From contig WYBU01000076.1 in NCBI GenBank assembly GCA_011525745.1, forward strand, positions 1 through 64,000: 64,000 bases of DNA, written 5' to 3'. Below the pieces are notes generated by a model that saw only the letters and a list, made by a program, of their open reading frames with translations, was not told the origin of the DNA and made no database searches. Both the position numbers and the translations under genes were made by a program. Below, piece by piece: positions 7,537 through 18,557 of this stretch. Each line of letters starts with the position of its first letter. Position 1 is the stretch's first letter. The stretch is from Planctomycetaceae bacterium. Its GTDB lineage: Bacteria; Planctomycetota; Phycisphaerae; UBA1845; UTPLA1.

Positions 7537-8820
7537 ATGTCCGCCCTGTCGTTGACCGCGACCGCCCTGATTTACGTGCTGTGGGCGGCGGCCATGTTTC
7601 AAGCCGCCGTCGCCATTCGCAACGGCCTGCGCTTCCGCCGCTACATGCGCGCCGCCGCGGTCCGCGCGCCGGTCCGGCGCTACCAGCCGCACGCGACGAT
7701 CATTCTGCCCTGCTGCGGACTCGAATCGCGCCTGGCTGAGACCGTAGCCTCGCTGGGCTTACAGAACTATTCCGAATACGACGTGATCTTCACCTTCGAG
7801 TCGGCCGACGATCCCGCGTACGCCGCCGTCGGCCGCCTGGCGGCGGACTGGCCGCCGGTGGCGTGGCGCCGCGTGCTGGCCGGTCCAACCGAGCGCCGCT
7901 CGCAGAAGGTTCACAACTTGCTGGCCGCTGTGCGCGAGCTGCCTCCCGAGTGCGAAGTCATCGCATTTCTCGACAGCGATGCCGTCCCGCACGCCGACTG
8001 GCTGGCCCACCTGGTCGAGCCGCTGGCCGATCAAGCCGTCGGAGCGGCGACCGGCTTCCGCTGGTACTCGGCCGGCGGCGGTTTCGGCGAGGGCGTACGA
8101 TCGGCGTGGAACGCGGCGACCGTCTCGTTCATGCACGATCCGCGGTACAACTTCTGCTGGGGCGGCTCGACCGCCGTGCGCCGCGAGACGTTCGATCGCT
8201 GTGACGTCGCGCGTCGATGGGAGGGCGCGCTGAGCGACGACTATCAGCTCACTCGAGCCTTGCGCGACGCCGGACTGGAAGTGAGGTTCGTGCCTCAGTG
8301 TCTGATTCCGTGCGATGAACCGATCGGGCTGGCCAGCTTCGTGCGGTTCGCGCGGCGGCAGCTCATCATTACGCGAATCTGCGCGCCGCACCTGTGGCGG
8401 GCGGGCCTGACGCTGGCGTGCTTGCTCGTCGGCGGTACCACCGCGCTGTTCGTGCTGATGATCGCGGCCTGGACGCGCGGTCACGTCGCGCTTGCGGGCG
8501 TGTCGATGACGTTGTGGCTGCTCCTGCTGGGATTGAGCCGCACCAAATCGGTGTTGCGGCAGTCGGGCGTCGCGGCCGTGCTGAAGGCGCCGGCGTGGAC
8601 GCGTCGCGATTGGCGCTTCGACGTGTGGGGAACCGAAGTACTGGGCGTTCTGCACCTGCTGCTGCTGCTTTCGTCTGTTCGGGCGCGTCGAATCGTCTGG
8701 CGCCACCTGACGTACGAGATGATCTCCCCCGACGAAACGCGCGTCATCCGCCCCGCGCGAGAGCGGGTCGGCGCGCCGCTGCCTTCCGCGGAACACGCTC
8801 TGCCGGCCCGCGAAGCGTAA
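7537..8820 (+). CDS. Membrane glycosyltransferase (GT2/GT21-like)
   Basis: 427 aa. An N-terminal membrane helix (residues 5-27) is followed by a GT-A domain: ATIILPCCGLESRLAETVAS, the metal-binding AFLDSDAVPHADW, GGSTAVRRETF, LSDDYQLTRALRDAG with the acceptor-side Asp, and RFARRQLIITR in the position of the (Q/R)xxRW-type motif. Two or three further helices follow at about 285-345 and 365-385. This arrangement resembles ceramide glucosyltransferase (GT21) and HpnI-type hopanoid enzymes, so a lipid acceptor at the cytoplasmic face is plausible, but I cannot name donor or acceptor. The C-terminus is Arg-rich. No hopanoid genes are adjacent. Confidence 0.82.
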   Translation: MSALSLTATALIYVLWAAAMFQAAVAIRNGLRFRRYMRAAAVRAPVRRYQPHATIILPCCGLESRLAETVASLGLQNYSEYDVIFTFESADDPAYAAVGRLAADWPPVAWRRVLAGPTERRSQKVHNLLAAVRELPPECEVIAFLDSDAVPHADWLAHLVEPLADQAVGAATGFRWYSAGGGFGEGVRSAWNAATVSFMHDPRYNFCWGGSTAVRRETFDRCDVARRWEGALSDDYQLTRALRDAGLEVRFVPQCLIPCDEPIGLASFVRFARRQLIITRICAPHLWRAGLTLACLLVGGTTALFVLMIAAWTRGHVALAGVSMTLWLLLLGLSRTKSVLRQSGVAAVLKAPAWTRRDWRFDVWGTEVLGVLHLLLLLSSVRARRIVWRHLTYEMISPDETRVIRPARERVGAPLPSAEHALPAREA

Positions 8821-8824
8821 CCGC

Positions 8825-9284
8825 GTGGCACGGGCTTGCAGCCCGTGTAGCCGGGTTCATCAGAGCCGCGCAGCGTAAGCAAGCGGGATTCAAACGCCTC
8901 AAACGCCGTTTAGGCGTTTGGTTCTCGCGGAAACGCGACAAGCCTGGCGGCGCGCCGAACCGTTGGTGCGCGTTGACGATGTTGTGCGAACGCTCGTGCC
9001 GCCCCATCCCGCTCGCTGACGCTTCGCGGCTCGGATTACATCGCGTGGCACGGGCTTGCAGCCAGTGTAGCCGGGTTCATCAGAGCCGCGCAGCGTAAGC
9101 AAGCGGGATTCAAACGCCTCAAACGCCGTGTAGACGATTGGTTCTCGCGGAGACTCAACAAAAGTGGCGGCGCGCCGAACCGTTGGTGCGCGTTGACGAT
9201 GTTGTGCGAACGCTCGTGCCGCCCCATCCCGCTCGCTGACGCTTCGCGGCTCGGATCACATCGCGTGGCACGGGCTTGCAGCCA
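8825..9284. repeat. 220-bp tandem repeat containing REP pairs (2.1 copies)
   Basis: Copy 1 starts at 8825 and copy 2 at 9045, with a fragment at 9265-9284; the period is exactly 220. Each unit starts gtggcacgggcttgcagcc and holds an inverted pair of family A REP arms (8863-8889 with 9006-9036, and 9083-9109 with 9226-9256). Copy 1 also has a small AAACGCC/GGCGTTT hairpin. Another diverged REP arm lies at about 9290-9315. No gene is present between the glycosyltransferase and rpsA. Confidence 0.9.
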
Positions 9285-9355
9285 GTGGACCGCAGCGCTC
9301 GCGTTTGCGGCTCGGATCAAACTGCCACGTCAACGCGAAACGATCCATCCCTCGC

Positions 9356-11203
<1,848 letters not shown>

Positions 11204-11611
11204 GTAACAGCTTTCCGTTGCGTTCAAGCGATCCTTTCCCGCCGCCGGATCGAGCGACACTCGCGCCCGGACCCGTCGATGGGCGCCGGCGCAACCAGGT
11301 GCCGCCGGCCTGTTCGGCAGACTTCGCCCCCCGGCCGGACGTTCCGGCCGTGTCATGAGGCGAACCGTAAAATATAACCCCGGTAGGCGGGATTGCCAAC
11401 CGGCCAGATTTCACGGCATGAATGAAACGGTGGGATTAAAAATCCACGGTGTCGGCATCGTCGTGGCGACGAAGGAGCGGCATTCAAACAGGATCAATCG
11501 CTCCGTTCATTGGCCGACGCGGCGCCAAAAAGCCGGTCGTCGCCTGGACAGTACTTGCTCCTTGTCGAATTCGATTCATCGCCAACCCACCGCAACGCCG
11601 TGGGCCGCATA

Positions 11612-11684
11612 CGTCATTCCCGCGCAGGCGCGAATCCACTGGGCGCTGGTGTCATCCCGGACCCCCGCCTGCGCGGGAGTGACG
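11612..11684. repeat. 19-bp inverted repeat of the CGTCATTCCCGC type
   Basis: The arms at 11612-11630 and 11666-11684 match at 18 of 19 positions with a 35-bp spacer. This resembles palindromic repeats seen between genes in many unrelated bacteria. The rest of 11204-11751, between the rpsA start and the pepF-like stop, shows no gene. Confidence 0.7.
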
Positions 11685-11751
11685 AACAGGGTGGTCTGCA
11701 CGGGAAAGGACTCTCGCACCAGCGCGGTTTCGACGTTTCGACGTTTCCTCG

Positions 11752-13653
11752 CTATAGCTTCCCCATCCCCTTCAACAACCGCTCCAACTCATCCAGCCGC
11801 CGCTCAAACAGCTTCATCGTGTCCTCGAACGGCTTCGGCGACGACATGTCCACGCCCGCCAGCTTCAGCACGTTGAGCGAATAGTCGGAACTGCCCGCCT
11901 TGAGGAACTTCATCAGCCCCTCGACCGCGCCGTCTTCGCCGGCCAGGACGCGCGACGCGATATTGGTCGCGGCGCAGTAGCTCGTGGCATACTGATACAC
12001 GTAGAAATTGCGATAGAAGTGCGGGATGCGCAGGCACTCGGCGTCGAGGCACTCATCCAGCACCAGCGCCGGGCCGTAGTACTTCTGGTACAGCCCGCGA
12101 TAAACCCGGAACAGCGCATCGGGCGTCAGCGGCTCGCCGCGCTCGGCCATCTCGTGGATCGTCTTCTCGAATTCCGCGAACAGCGTCTGCCGGAACACCG
12201 TCGTGCGGATGCCCTCCAGCGACGAGTTGATCAGTTGCAGGCGCTCTTCGTCCTTCGTCGCCCGCTTGAGCAAATAGTCGTTCAGCAGCGCCTCGTTGAC
12301 GGTCGAAGCCACCTCGGCGCAGAAGATGGTGTAGTCGCCGTAGATGACCGGCTGCGTTTTCTGCGTGAACCAACTGTGCATCGCGTGACCCATCTCGTGC
12401 GCCACCGTCGAGCGGTCATTGGCCGTGCCGGCGTAGTTGAGCAGCAGATAAGGATGGGCGGAATAGCAGCCCATGCAGTACGCGCCGCTGCGTTTGTTGC
12501 GCGTCTCGTACACGTCGACCCAGCGCGACTCGAACGCCCGACGCATCGGCGTGGTGTATTCCTCGCCCAGGATGCTCAGCGACTCGAGGATCGTCCCGAC
12601 GCCCGCCTCGTACGGAACCTTCTCGGCGTATTCCGGCACGAGCGGCACGTACAGGTCGTAGGCATGCAGTTCGTCCAGCTTCAGCACGCGCTGGCGCAAT
12701 TCGGCGTAGCGGTGCAGCAGCGGCGCGTGGCGATTGATCGCCGCCACGAGTTGTTCGTACACCTCGACCGGGATTGCGTTGGGACCCAGCGACGCTTCGA
12801 GCGCGCTGCCGTAATTCCGCGATTTTGCGTAGAAAATGTCGCGCTTCACCTGCGTCGACAGCAGCGCCGCCAGCGTGTTGGCGTACTTGCCGTAGGTCTC
12901 GTGCAGCCCCACGAAGGCGTCGCGGCGATAACGCCGATCGGCCGAATAAATGGCCGCGTTGTACCGCCCGGGACTCAGCTCGACTTCGTCGCCCTGCTCG
13001 TCCTTGACCGTCCCGAATTTCAGATCGGCGTTGGTGAACAGGCTGAAAGCGTCGCTCGGGCCGTCGGCCATGCCCGCCGCCAGGGCCAGCAGTTCTTCCT
13101 CGGCCGTGTTGCGAAAGTGCGTTCGCTGCCGCCGGATGTCGTCCCACCAGTGGCGATAGACGTTCAGCTCCGGCGTCTTGTCGATCCAGCTTGTCACCGT
13201 CTCGGCCGGCAGCGCCAGCAGGTTGGGAATCAGCCACGACGTGTCTTCGGCGTAGCGGTGCGTCAGGTCGCTGGCCCGCGCGTAGCTGGCCTGCGCGTTC
13301 TTCTCGTTCGTATCTTCATGGTGCTTGAGCATCGCCCAGGCATAGACCCGCTCGAGCTTCAGCGAAAGCCGGTCGCGCTGCTTCAAAACGGTCGCCAGAC
13401 GCGCCGCCGAGTCTATTTTGTCTTTATGTGTCTTGAACTCCGTCAGCAGCTTGCCGGCGGCCTCGAAGTCGGCCGTCCAGGCGGCTTCGTCGGCGTAGAG
13501 ATCGGCCAGGTTCCAGCGATGTTGCTCGGCGATCTCGTCGCGCGTCAGCACTTTGCCGGGACCGCCCTCGGTTCGCGGATCGGCCAGGATCAACGTTGTG
13601 CTCATCAGAAGGGTTCCCATGATGACGGTGCGTGCCGTCCGGCTGCGTGCCAT
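11752..13653 (-). CDS. pepF: Exported oligoendopeptidase F (M3 metallopeptidase)
   Basis: 633 aa, close to the family's usual 600. The zinc site is STVAHEMGHAMHSWFT at about residue 418 (HExxH), with the downstream Glu ligand expected in the FCAEVASTVNEALL stretch. PepF cleaves short peptides of about 7-17 residues. Unlike cytoplasmic relatives, this copy starts with a basic, hydrophobic leader, RTVIMGTLLMSTTLILADP, that looks like a Sec signal peptide, so it probably acts in the periplasm or at the cell surface. The ATG at 13653 has GGGAGG about 8 nt upstream, and the open frame further upstream is Arg/Pro-rich noise. The gene appears monocistronic. Its 3' side carries a ttcgacgtttcgacgtttc run (plus strand). 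Confidence 0.92.
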   Translation of the reverse strand: MARSRTARTVIMGTLLMSTTLILADPRTEGGPGKVLTRDEIAEQHRWNLADLYADEAAWTADFEAAGKLLTEFKTHKDKIDSAARLATVLKQRDRLSLKLERVYAWAMLKHHEDTNEKNAQASYARASDLTHRYAEDTSWLIPNLLALPAETVTSWIDKTPELNVYRHWWDDIRRQRTHFRNTAEEELLALAAGMADGPSDAFSLFTNADLKFGTVKDEQGDEVELSPGRYNAAIYSADRRYRRDAFVGLHETYGKYANTLAALLSTQVKRDIFYAKSRNYGSALEASLGPNAIPVEVYEQLVAAINRHAPLLHRYAELRQRVLKLDELHAYDLYVPLVPEYAEKVPYEAGVGTILESLSILGEEYTTPMRRAFESRWVDVYETRNKRSGAYCMGCYSAHPYLLLNYAGTANDRSTVAHEMGHAMHSWFTQKTQPVIYGDYTIFCAEVASTVNEALLNDYLLKRATKDEERLQLINSSLEGIRTTVFRQTLFAEFEKTIHEMAERGEPLTPDALFRVYRGLYQKYYGPALVLDECLDAECLRIPHFYRNFYVYQYATSYCAATNIASRVLAGEDGAVEGLMKFLKAGSSDYSLNVLKLAGVDMSSPKPFEDTMKLFERRLDELERLLKGMGKL

Positions 13654-14049
13654 GATCTCAACCTCCCGCGGACGGCAGTCGTCAGTCGCGCGCCCACGCC
13701 GGGCGGCCGCCGGTCGCATGGATCGCATCACCGCGTTTTCGTCGCGCCGCGCGCTGGTGGCGGCGGCGGCGCTCCCGGCACACGGGCACCGGGTCTCGAT
13801 TGGACCGTTTATACCGCGCCGCGCACGACGTGGCCAACCAACGCGCCACATGGGGAAACGCGGCCGGTGGCCCGCCGCGTGGCGGTGGGGTCTCTGATCG
13901 CAGCCCCAAGCGAGAGCGCCGGGGTTGACGCTGCATCGTGGCGCGACCGCCGCGCTGGCGCTTGCGGCTCTGATCAGTGGGAGTGGCCTGCCACCTAACG
14001 CTGGGGCCACGATGATGGGAACTGGAAACAGGTCCGTTGCGTGAGGGCT

Positions 14050-14180
14050 TTAGGCATCGCGCGGAAACAAGGTGAACGAATCGAAGAGGGGTGGTACGGG
14101 CGTCCCGCCCGTCCGGAACGGGCAAGATGCCCGTACCACCCAGGACAATCGTTCTGGTTATTTGTGCGCGACTCCTTACC
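14050..14180. repeat. About 130-bp dispersed element, copy 1 (family C)
   Basis: Runs from ttaggcatcgcgcggaaaca, through a palindromic core (gtggtacgggcgtcccgccc, then gggcaagatgcccgtaccac), to ttatttgtgcgcgactcctta. A reverse-complement copy is at about 39122-39250, and similarity covers the flanks as well as the palindrome. It sits 3' of the kinase gene. The adjoining 13894-13980 holds degenerate REP-like sequence; no gene is seen in 13654-14204. Confidence 0.85.
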
Positions 14181-14204
14181 GTGCCCTTTTCGTACCCGAG
14201 CCGA

Positions 14205-15530
14205 CTACGCGCCGCGCGACAGCGCCAGGCCCAGCCAGAACGTCGCCGCCGCAAGCACCAGCGCCGCGAGAACGAACATCAGCATCCAGAACATCGGCCG
14301 CAGCAGAAACGCCGCCACCGCGCGCGTCCGCCAGCTTGGCCCCTCGACCTGCGCGTGCGCCTCGCGAATCCGACGGGCGACGACGTTGATCTGGTCCATC
14401 GCCGCCACGATCTGCGCCAGCCCGCCGCGCGCGTTGTCCGGTGCACGAAGCGCGTGACGAATCAGCTCGATATCGGCCAGCATCGACTCGACCGACTGAT
14501 ACCGCTGCGCCGGCACCTTGGCCATGGCTTTGATCACCAGCGCCTCCATCGCGTCGCTGATCTGCGGATTCAGCGCCGTGATCGCCGGCGGATTCGTCCG
14601 CCGATGATGGTCCATGATGATGAACGGATTGTCCCCCTCGAACGGCTGGCGGCCGGTCGCCATGTTGTGAATCACGCAGCCCAGCGAATAGATGTCCGAA
14701 CGATGGTCGGCGACCCCCGCCCCGGCCGCCTGCTCGGGGCTGATGAACGCCGGCGTGCCGAAAACGCGCCCGGCCGTCGTCTGAAACGAAAGCTGCGTCC
14801 CCTCGTACTTGGCCAGTCCGAAGTCCGTGAGCTTCACCAGGCCGGTCCGTGTCACCAGGATATTGCCCGGCTTTACGTCGCGGTGCAGCACGCCGCGGGC
14901 ATGTGCATGTTGCAGGGCGCGGGCGACGCTGCGGGCGATCTCCAGGATTTGCGGCTCCAGCAGCGGCGTTTTGTGTCGCAGAAGCTGCGCCAACGACTGC
15001 CCTTCGATGTACTCCATCGCGATGTAGTTCAGCCCGCCCGCCACCCCGCTTTCATAGACCGTGACGATGTTGGGATGGTTCAATCGCGCCGCCGCCTGCG
15101 CCTCGCGACGGAATCGCGCCAGCGCACCGTCCTGCTCGTCCGAGCTCCGCGGCAGCACCTTCAGCGCGACCTCGCGCCGCGTGCCCGGCTGCCGCGCCAG
15201 ATAAACCACGCCCTGCCCGCCGCGGCTGAGTCGCTTGACGATCTCGTAGCCGCCGATGCGGCGCGGCTCCGGTTGAGGCGGCGCGGTCGCCACGCCGGCC
15301 GGGGCGGGCGCAGCAGCGGGCGCCGCGGCCGCCATCGCACCGGCGTCGAGCGTGGAGATGCGACGTCGCTGGGCCGGCGGTTCGATGACTTCGGGTCCGA
15401 GCATCTTCTCGATCCGATCGCAACACACGGGACAATCGTCGATGTGCGCGGCCAGCCCCGCGGCGGTCTCGATCGAACAACCGCCGTCCAGGTATTGACG
15501 CAACGTGTCTTCGGCGGGGCAATCGGCCAC
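14205..15530 (-). CDS. Hanks-type Ser/Thr protein kinase with N-terminal zinc-finger-like segment
   Basis: 441 aa from the GTG at 15530, which has GAGG 9 nt upstream; the open frame reaches a GTG at 15602 without a ribosome site. Residues 1-40 hold an anti-sigma-like segment, ADCPAEDTLRQYLDGG and AAHIDDCPVCCDRIEK. After a Pro/Ala linker comes a complete kinase: GGYEIVKRLSRGGQGVVYLA (Gly loop), VALKVLP (ATP Lys), AMEYIEG, GVLHRDVKPGNILV (catalytic loop), KLTDFGLAKYEG, GTPAFISPEQ and DHRSDIYSLGCVIHNMATG. One membrane helix near the C-terminus (MFWMLMFVLAALVLAAATFW) anchors it. This cytoplasmic signalling kinase has a layout common in planctomycetes; targets are unknown. Confidence 0.92.
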   Translation of the reverse strand: MADCPAEDTLRQYLDGGCSIETAAGLAAHIDDCPVCCDRIEKMLGPEVIEPPAQRRRISTLDAGAMAAAAPAAAPAPAGVATAPPQPEPRRIGGYEIVKRLSRGGQGVVYLARQPGTRREVALKVLPRSSDEQDGALARFRREAQAAARLNHPNIVTVYESGVAGGLNYIAMEYIEGQSLAQLLRHKTPLLEPQILEIARSVARALQHAHARGVLHRDVKPGNILVTRTGLVKLTDFGLAKYEGTQLSFQTTAGRVFGTPAFISPEQAAGAGVADHRSDIYSLGCVIHNMATGRQPFEGDNPFIIMDHHRRTNPPAITALNPQISDAMEALVIKAMAKVPAQRYQSVESMLADIELIRHALRAPDNARGGLAQIVAAMDQINVVARRIREAHAQVEGPSWRTRAVAAFLLRPMFWMLMFVLAALVLAAATFWLGLALSRGA

Positions 15531-15618
15531 GCGCGACGTCCTCGATGAAATCTGGATGAAGCCAGCAAAGGGATTGTTACGCGCCGTCGGCGTGTTGGCC
15601 ACGTCGCGCGAAATCGGC

Positions 15619-15735
15619 GCCGCGAAGCGTCAGCGAGCGGGATCACCCAGTTCAAATTTCCGAGCCGCGAAGCGTCAGCGAGCGGGATGACCCAGTTCGA
15701 ACTTCCGAGCCGCGAAGCGTCAGCGAGCGGGATCG
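15619..15735. repeat. Three family A REP sequences as 45-bp direct repeats
   Basis: Cores start at 15619, 15664 and 15709, exactly 45 bp apart, joined by cacccagttc-like spacers; all three are in the same orientation. A degenerate inverted arm follows at about 15848-15878. This lies between the kinase start and the deoC stop, with no gene in 15531-15911. Confidence 0.9.
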
Positions 15736-15911
15736 CTCTGCTTCGCTCGTCGATGCACGCTCGAACAACGATGTCCGCGCCATCGCGCCGACAGGCATCG
15801 GACGCCCACGCGCGCGTGCACCGTACCATTCAGCTTCATGCGCATGGATCCCGCTTGCGGACGCCGCGCGGCTCTGATGATCGCCCGCTTCCCCCCGCGG
15901 CGCCGTTCGCG

Positions 15912-16619
15912 TCAGCCGCGTTCCGCCTTCAGCGCTTCCATCACGGCCACGCCGGCCGACATTCCCAACCGGCTCGCGCCGGCCTCCAGCATCGCCCGCG
16001 CCGCGGCCAGGTCGCGAATGCCCCCGGCCGCCTTCACCTTGATCGGCGACGCATGCCGATGCATCAGCCGCACCGCCTCGATCGTCGCCCCGCCGGACGG
16101 ATGAAATCCGGTCGACGTCTTGACGAAATCGGCCGCCCCCTCCGCCGAAGCGCGGCACGCGGCGACGATCTGCTCCTTCGTCAGCACCGCCGTCTCGAAG
16201 ATCACCTTCACCAGCACATCGGTCCGGGCGCGCTTCACCGTTTCGACGACCGCCGCGATGTCGTCGCGCACCGCGCGCACCTCCCCGGCGATCAGCTCGC
16301 CGATGCGCAGCACCATGTCGATTTCCATCGCTCCGGCTTCGACGGCCCGGCGCGCTTCGTCGCACTTGTCCGCCGTCGTTGACGCCCCGAGCGGAAAACC
16401 GCACACCGTCGCCACGGCCGTTTCGGCGCCGCGCAGCCGCGCGACGCAGCGCGGCACATACAACGGATTGACGCACACGGCGACGAACCCCCACGTCCGT
16501 GCCTCGTCGCACAGCCGGTCGATCTGGGCCGGCGTGCCTTCCGGCTTCAGCAACGTGTGGTCGATCACGCGCGCCATCGCACGCAACGCATCGTCCGTTT
16601 CACCCCTGGCCTGCGACAT
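15912..16619 (-). CDS. deoC: Deoxyribose-phosphate aldolase
   Basis: 235 aa, a class I aldolase of TIM-barrel fold. IDHTLLKPEGT starts the barrel, EIDMVLRIG carries the conserved Asp, VKVIFETAVLT follows, FVKTSTGF holds the Schiff-base lysine (Lys167), and IKVKAAGGIRD has the assisting lysine (Lys196). It splits 2-deoxyribose-5-phosphate into acetaldehyde and glyceraldehyde-3-phosphate in deoxynucleoside catabolism. The ATG abuts the TGA of the preceding exported-protein gene, and the GGGAGGAG Shine-Dalgarno lies inside that gene's end, so translation is probably coupled. It is the last gene of a four-gene minus-strand operon whose other members have no evident link to nucleosides. Confidence 0.94.
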   Translation of the reverse strand: MSQARGETDDALRAMARVIDHTLLKPEGTPAQIDRLCDEARTWGFVAVCVNPLYVPRCVARLRGAETAVATVCGFPLGASTTADKCDEARRAVEAGAMEIDMVLRIGELIAGEVRAVRDDIAAVVETVKRARTDVLVKVIFETAVLTKEQIVAACRASAEGAADFVKTSTGFHPSGGATIEAVRLMHRHASPIKVKAAGGIRDLAAARAMLEAGASRLGMSAGVAVMEALKAERG

Positions 16620-18557
16620 TCACTCTCCTCCCGATTCGGCCGCCGCCTGTGTCGCGGCCGTGCCCTTCCACGCCGGCAGCGGACCGTACAACTCCTCCCG
16701 CGCCCGCGTCAGCCCCCACAAAGCCCAGCCGGTTTCGTCCGCCCGCAGCGCGTGGTCCCAAAGAGAAGATCGCACGCCGCCGACGACGTCGTCCGGCCCG
16801 CCGAGGTAGTAGCACTCGTCGGCCCGGAACTGAAGCTGCATCACGAACCGCGCGCCGCATCGCACCGCCTGTTCATATCGCCGCGCCCGCTCCGAATCGC
16901 CCAGCCGCCGCGCCATCCACAATGCGTCCGACATGGCCGCCAGGCACAGGCCGCTGGTCGCATCCGCGCGGGTCGACTCGCGGTCCAGAAACGCTCCGAC
17001 GATCTCCGGCCATGTCTTCCACTCCGGCGTCACCTGATGCGCCGCCAGCCAGTCGCCGATCTCGAACAGAAAATCGCTCACCGGCGGATCGGGCTTGCGA
17101 CGATAGGCCGACGCCAGCGCCGGCGCCATCCAGCCCGCCAGCGTCCGGTCCGGCAGCCGCGCGAAATAGGGCCGGTAGAACCGCACCGCCTGCCGGATCG
17201 CCCGGTCGACCTCCGCATCCGGCCGATCGCCGACGTATTCGAGCAGTCCCAGCATCGCCGCGCCTGCCGAATAGGCGTGCCCCTCGATCGGCGGATCGGG
17301 CGGAAACGTCGTGTCGAACCGGCCGTTTTCCTTCTGAACGAGCCGCAATGCATCGGCCACTTCGACCGGATCGACTTTCACCTCATGCCACGGACAGCAG
17401 CACATCGTGGCCAGGTACAGCGCCGTCGACGCCAGCGGAACCGCGTCCTTCTCGGCCACGACCGCCCGCGCCGGCAGCCCGTCCGCGAACGGCACGACGA
17501 AGTTCTGAGCCGCCGCCAGGATCCGCCCGGCCGATTCGCGGCATGGCCCACATCCGGCCGCGCGCGCGTAGAAGCCCAGCCCCCAGGCGGCCTGGAACTG
17601 CCCGAAGATGGTGTTGCGTTCGCTGTATCGCTGCGTGGATGGCGTGAATTCGAATGCGAACCACGCGTCGCGCTGGCGCCGGCGACGCATCAAATGATCG
17701 CGCGCCGCGGCAATCGCATCGTCCAGCCCCCTTTCATCGACTGCCGACAGCGACACCGGCACGACGCCGCGTTTCAACCGGATGGGACGGCTCAGCGAGT
17801 CCAGTTGCCAGAGGTGCGCCGTGCGAAAGCGAAAATAGCGGATCGCGTGACCGATTTCACGCTTCGTATTCGACGTAAATCCCGCCAGCTTCTCGGCATG
17901 TTGCAGCGCCAGGTTGGGTGTGTAGTTCGACGCCAGAATGACGCTCGGCCGGGCGCGACCGATCATGCCTTCGGCATCCACGCCGACGCCGTCGACGCCC
18001 GGCTCGAATGCGGCGAACAGCGCCGACTCGAACTTCAATTCCGCGTCCAGCCCCGGCTTGACGTACTCGGCCCGGCCGATCAGCTCGACTTCCATCGCCA
18101 GCCGATGACACAGGTCCGCGTCGCCGCGCAACGCCGCCGCCGCGCGAACCGCCGACTTCGCCGCCGCAACCACGGCGTCCAGCGGATCGAGTTCCCCGCT
18201 CTCGCCTTCCCCCACGATTCGCCCGTATCGCCGCAGCGTCACCGCGGCGTGCGTCTTTCGCCCGCGCAGGCCCGGCGGGCGATAGCGAAAATCCGGCGCC
18301 GGTCGTCCCGTCCATGCGGCCTGCACCGCGCGTCGCGCGGTCTGAACAATCAGTTCGCCGTCCTCATCGCTGATCGACTCGACGTTCAGCGGCGCGGCGG
18401 TCTGACCGACCGTGTCATCGCTCGCTTGCGTCGCAGCGGCCGCTTCGACGACGAACTCCTTTCCGCCGCTTTTCGCAGTCGGCGGCGCAGCGTACGCGGC
18501 GCATATCGCCCCCAGCGAGAGGATCACGTATGCAAATCCGTTCACCAGATGCGCCAC
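16620..18557 (-). CDS. Large exported protein of unknown function, alpha-helical barrel-like C-terminus
   Basis: About 645 aa if translation starts at the GTG at 18557, which has AGGAGG 5 nt upstream; the start overlaps the end of the zinc-ribbon gene. The N-terminus (LVNGFAYVILSLGAICAAYA) looks like a signal peptide. Residues 60-250 form a mixed domain containing RPPGLRGRKTHAAVTLRRYG and IVGEGESGELDPLDAVVAA. The C-terminal half is helical with repeated Trp/Tyr/Gly-rich hairpins (GQFQAAWGLGFYARAAG, GHAYSAGAAMLGLLEYVGD, DETGWALWGLTRAREELYG), reminiscent of six-hairpin (alpha/alpha) barrels of glycosidases and terpenoid cyclases. I cannot assign catalytic residues. Its partners are a lipoprotein and a zinc-ribbon protein. 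Confidence 0.75.
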   Translation of the reverse strand: MAHLVNGFAYVILSLGAICAAYAAPPTAKSGGKEFVVEAAAATQASDDTVGQTAAPLNVESISDEDGELIVQTARRAVQAAWTGRPAPDFRYRPPGLRGRKTHAAVTLRRYGRIVGEGESGELDPLDAVVAAAKSAVRAAAALRGDADLCHRLAMEVELIGRAEYVKPGLDAELKFESALFAAFEPGVDGVGVDAEGMIGRARPSVILASNYTPNLALQHAEKLAGFTSNTKREIGHAIRYFRFRTAHLWQLDSLSRPIRLKRGVVPVSLSAVDERGLDDAIAAARDHLMRRRRQRDAWFAFEFTPSTQRYSERNTIFGQFQAAWGLGFYARAAGCGPCRESAGRILAAAQNFVVPFADGLPARAVVAEKDAVPLASTALYLATMCCCPWHEVKVDPVEVADALRLVQKENGRFDTTFPPDPPIEGHAYSAGAAMLGLLEYVGDRPDAEVDRAIRQAVRFYRPYFARLPDRTLAGWMAPALASAYRRKPDPPVSDFLFEIGDWLAAHQVTPEWKTWPEIVGAFLDRESTRADATSGLCLAAMSDALWMARRLGDSERARRYEQAVRCGARFVMQLQFRADECYYLGGPDDVVGGVRSSLWDHALRADETGWALWGLTRAREELYGPLPAWKGTAATQAAAESGGE

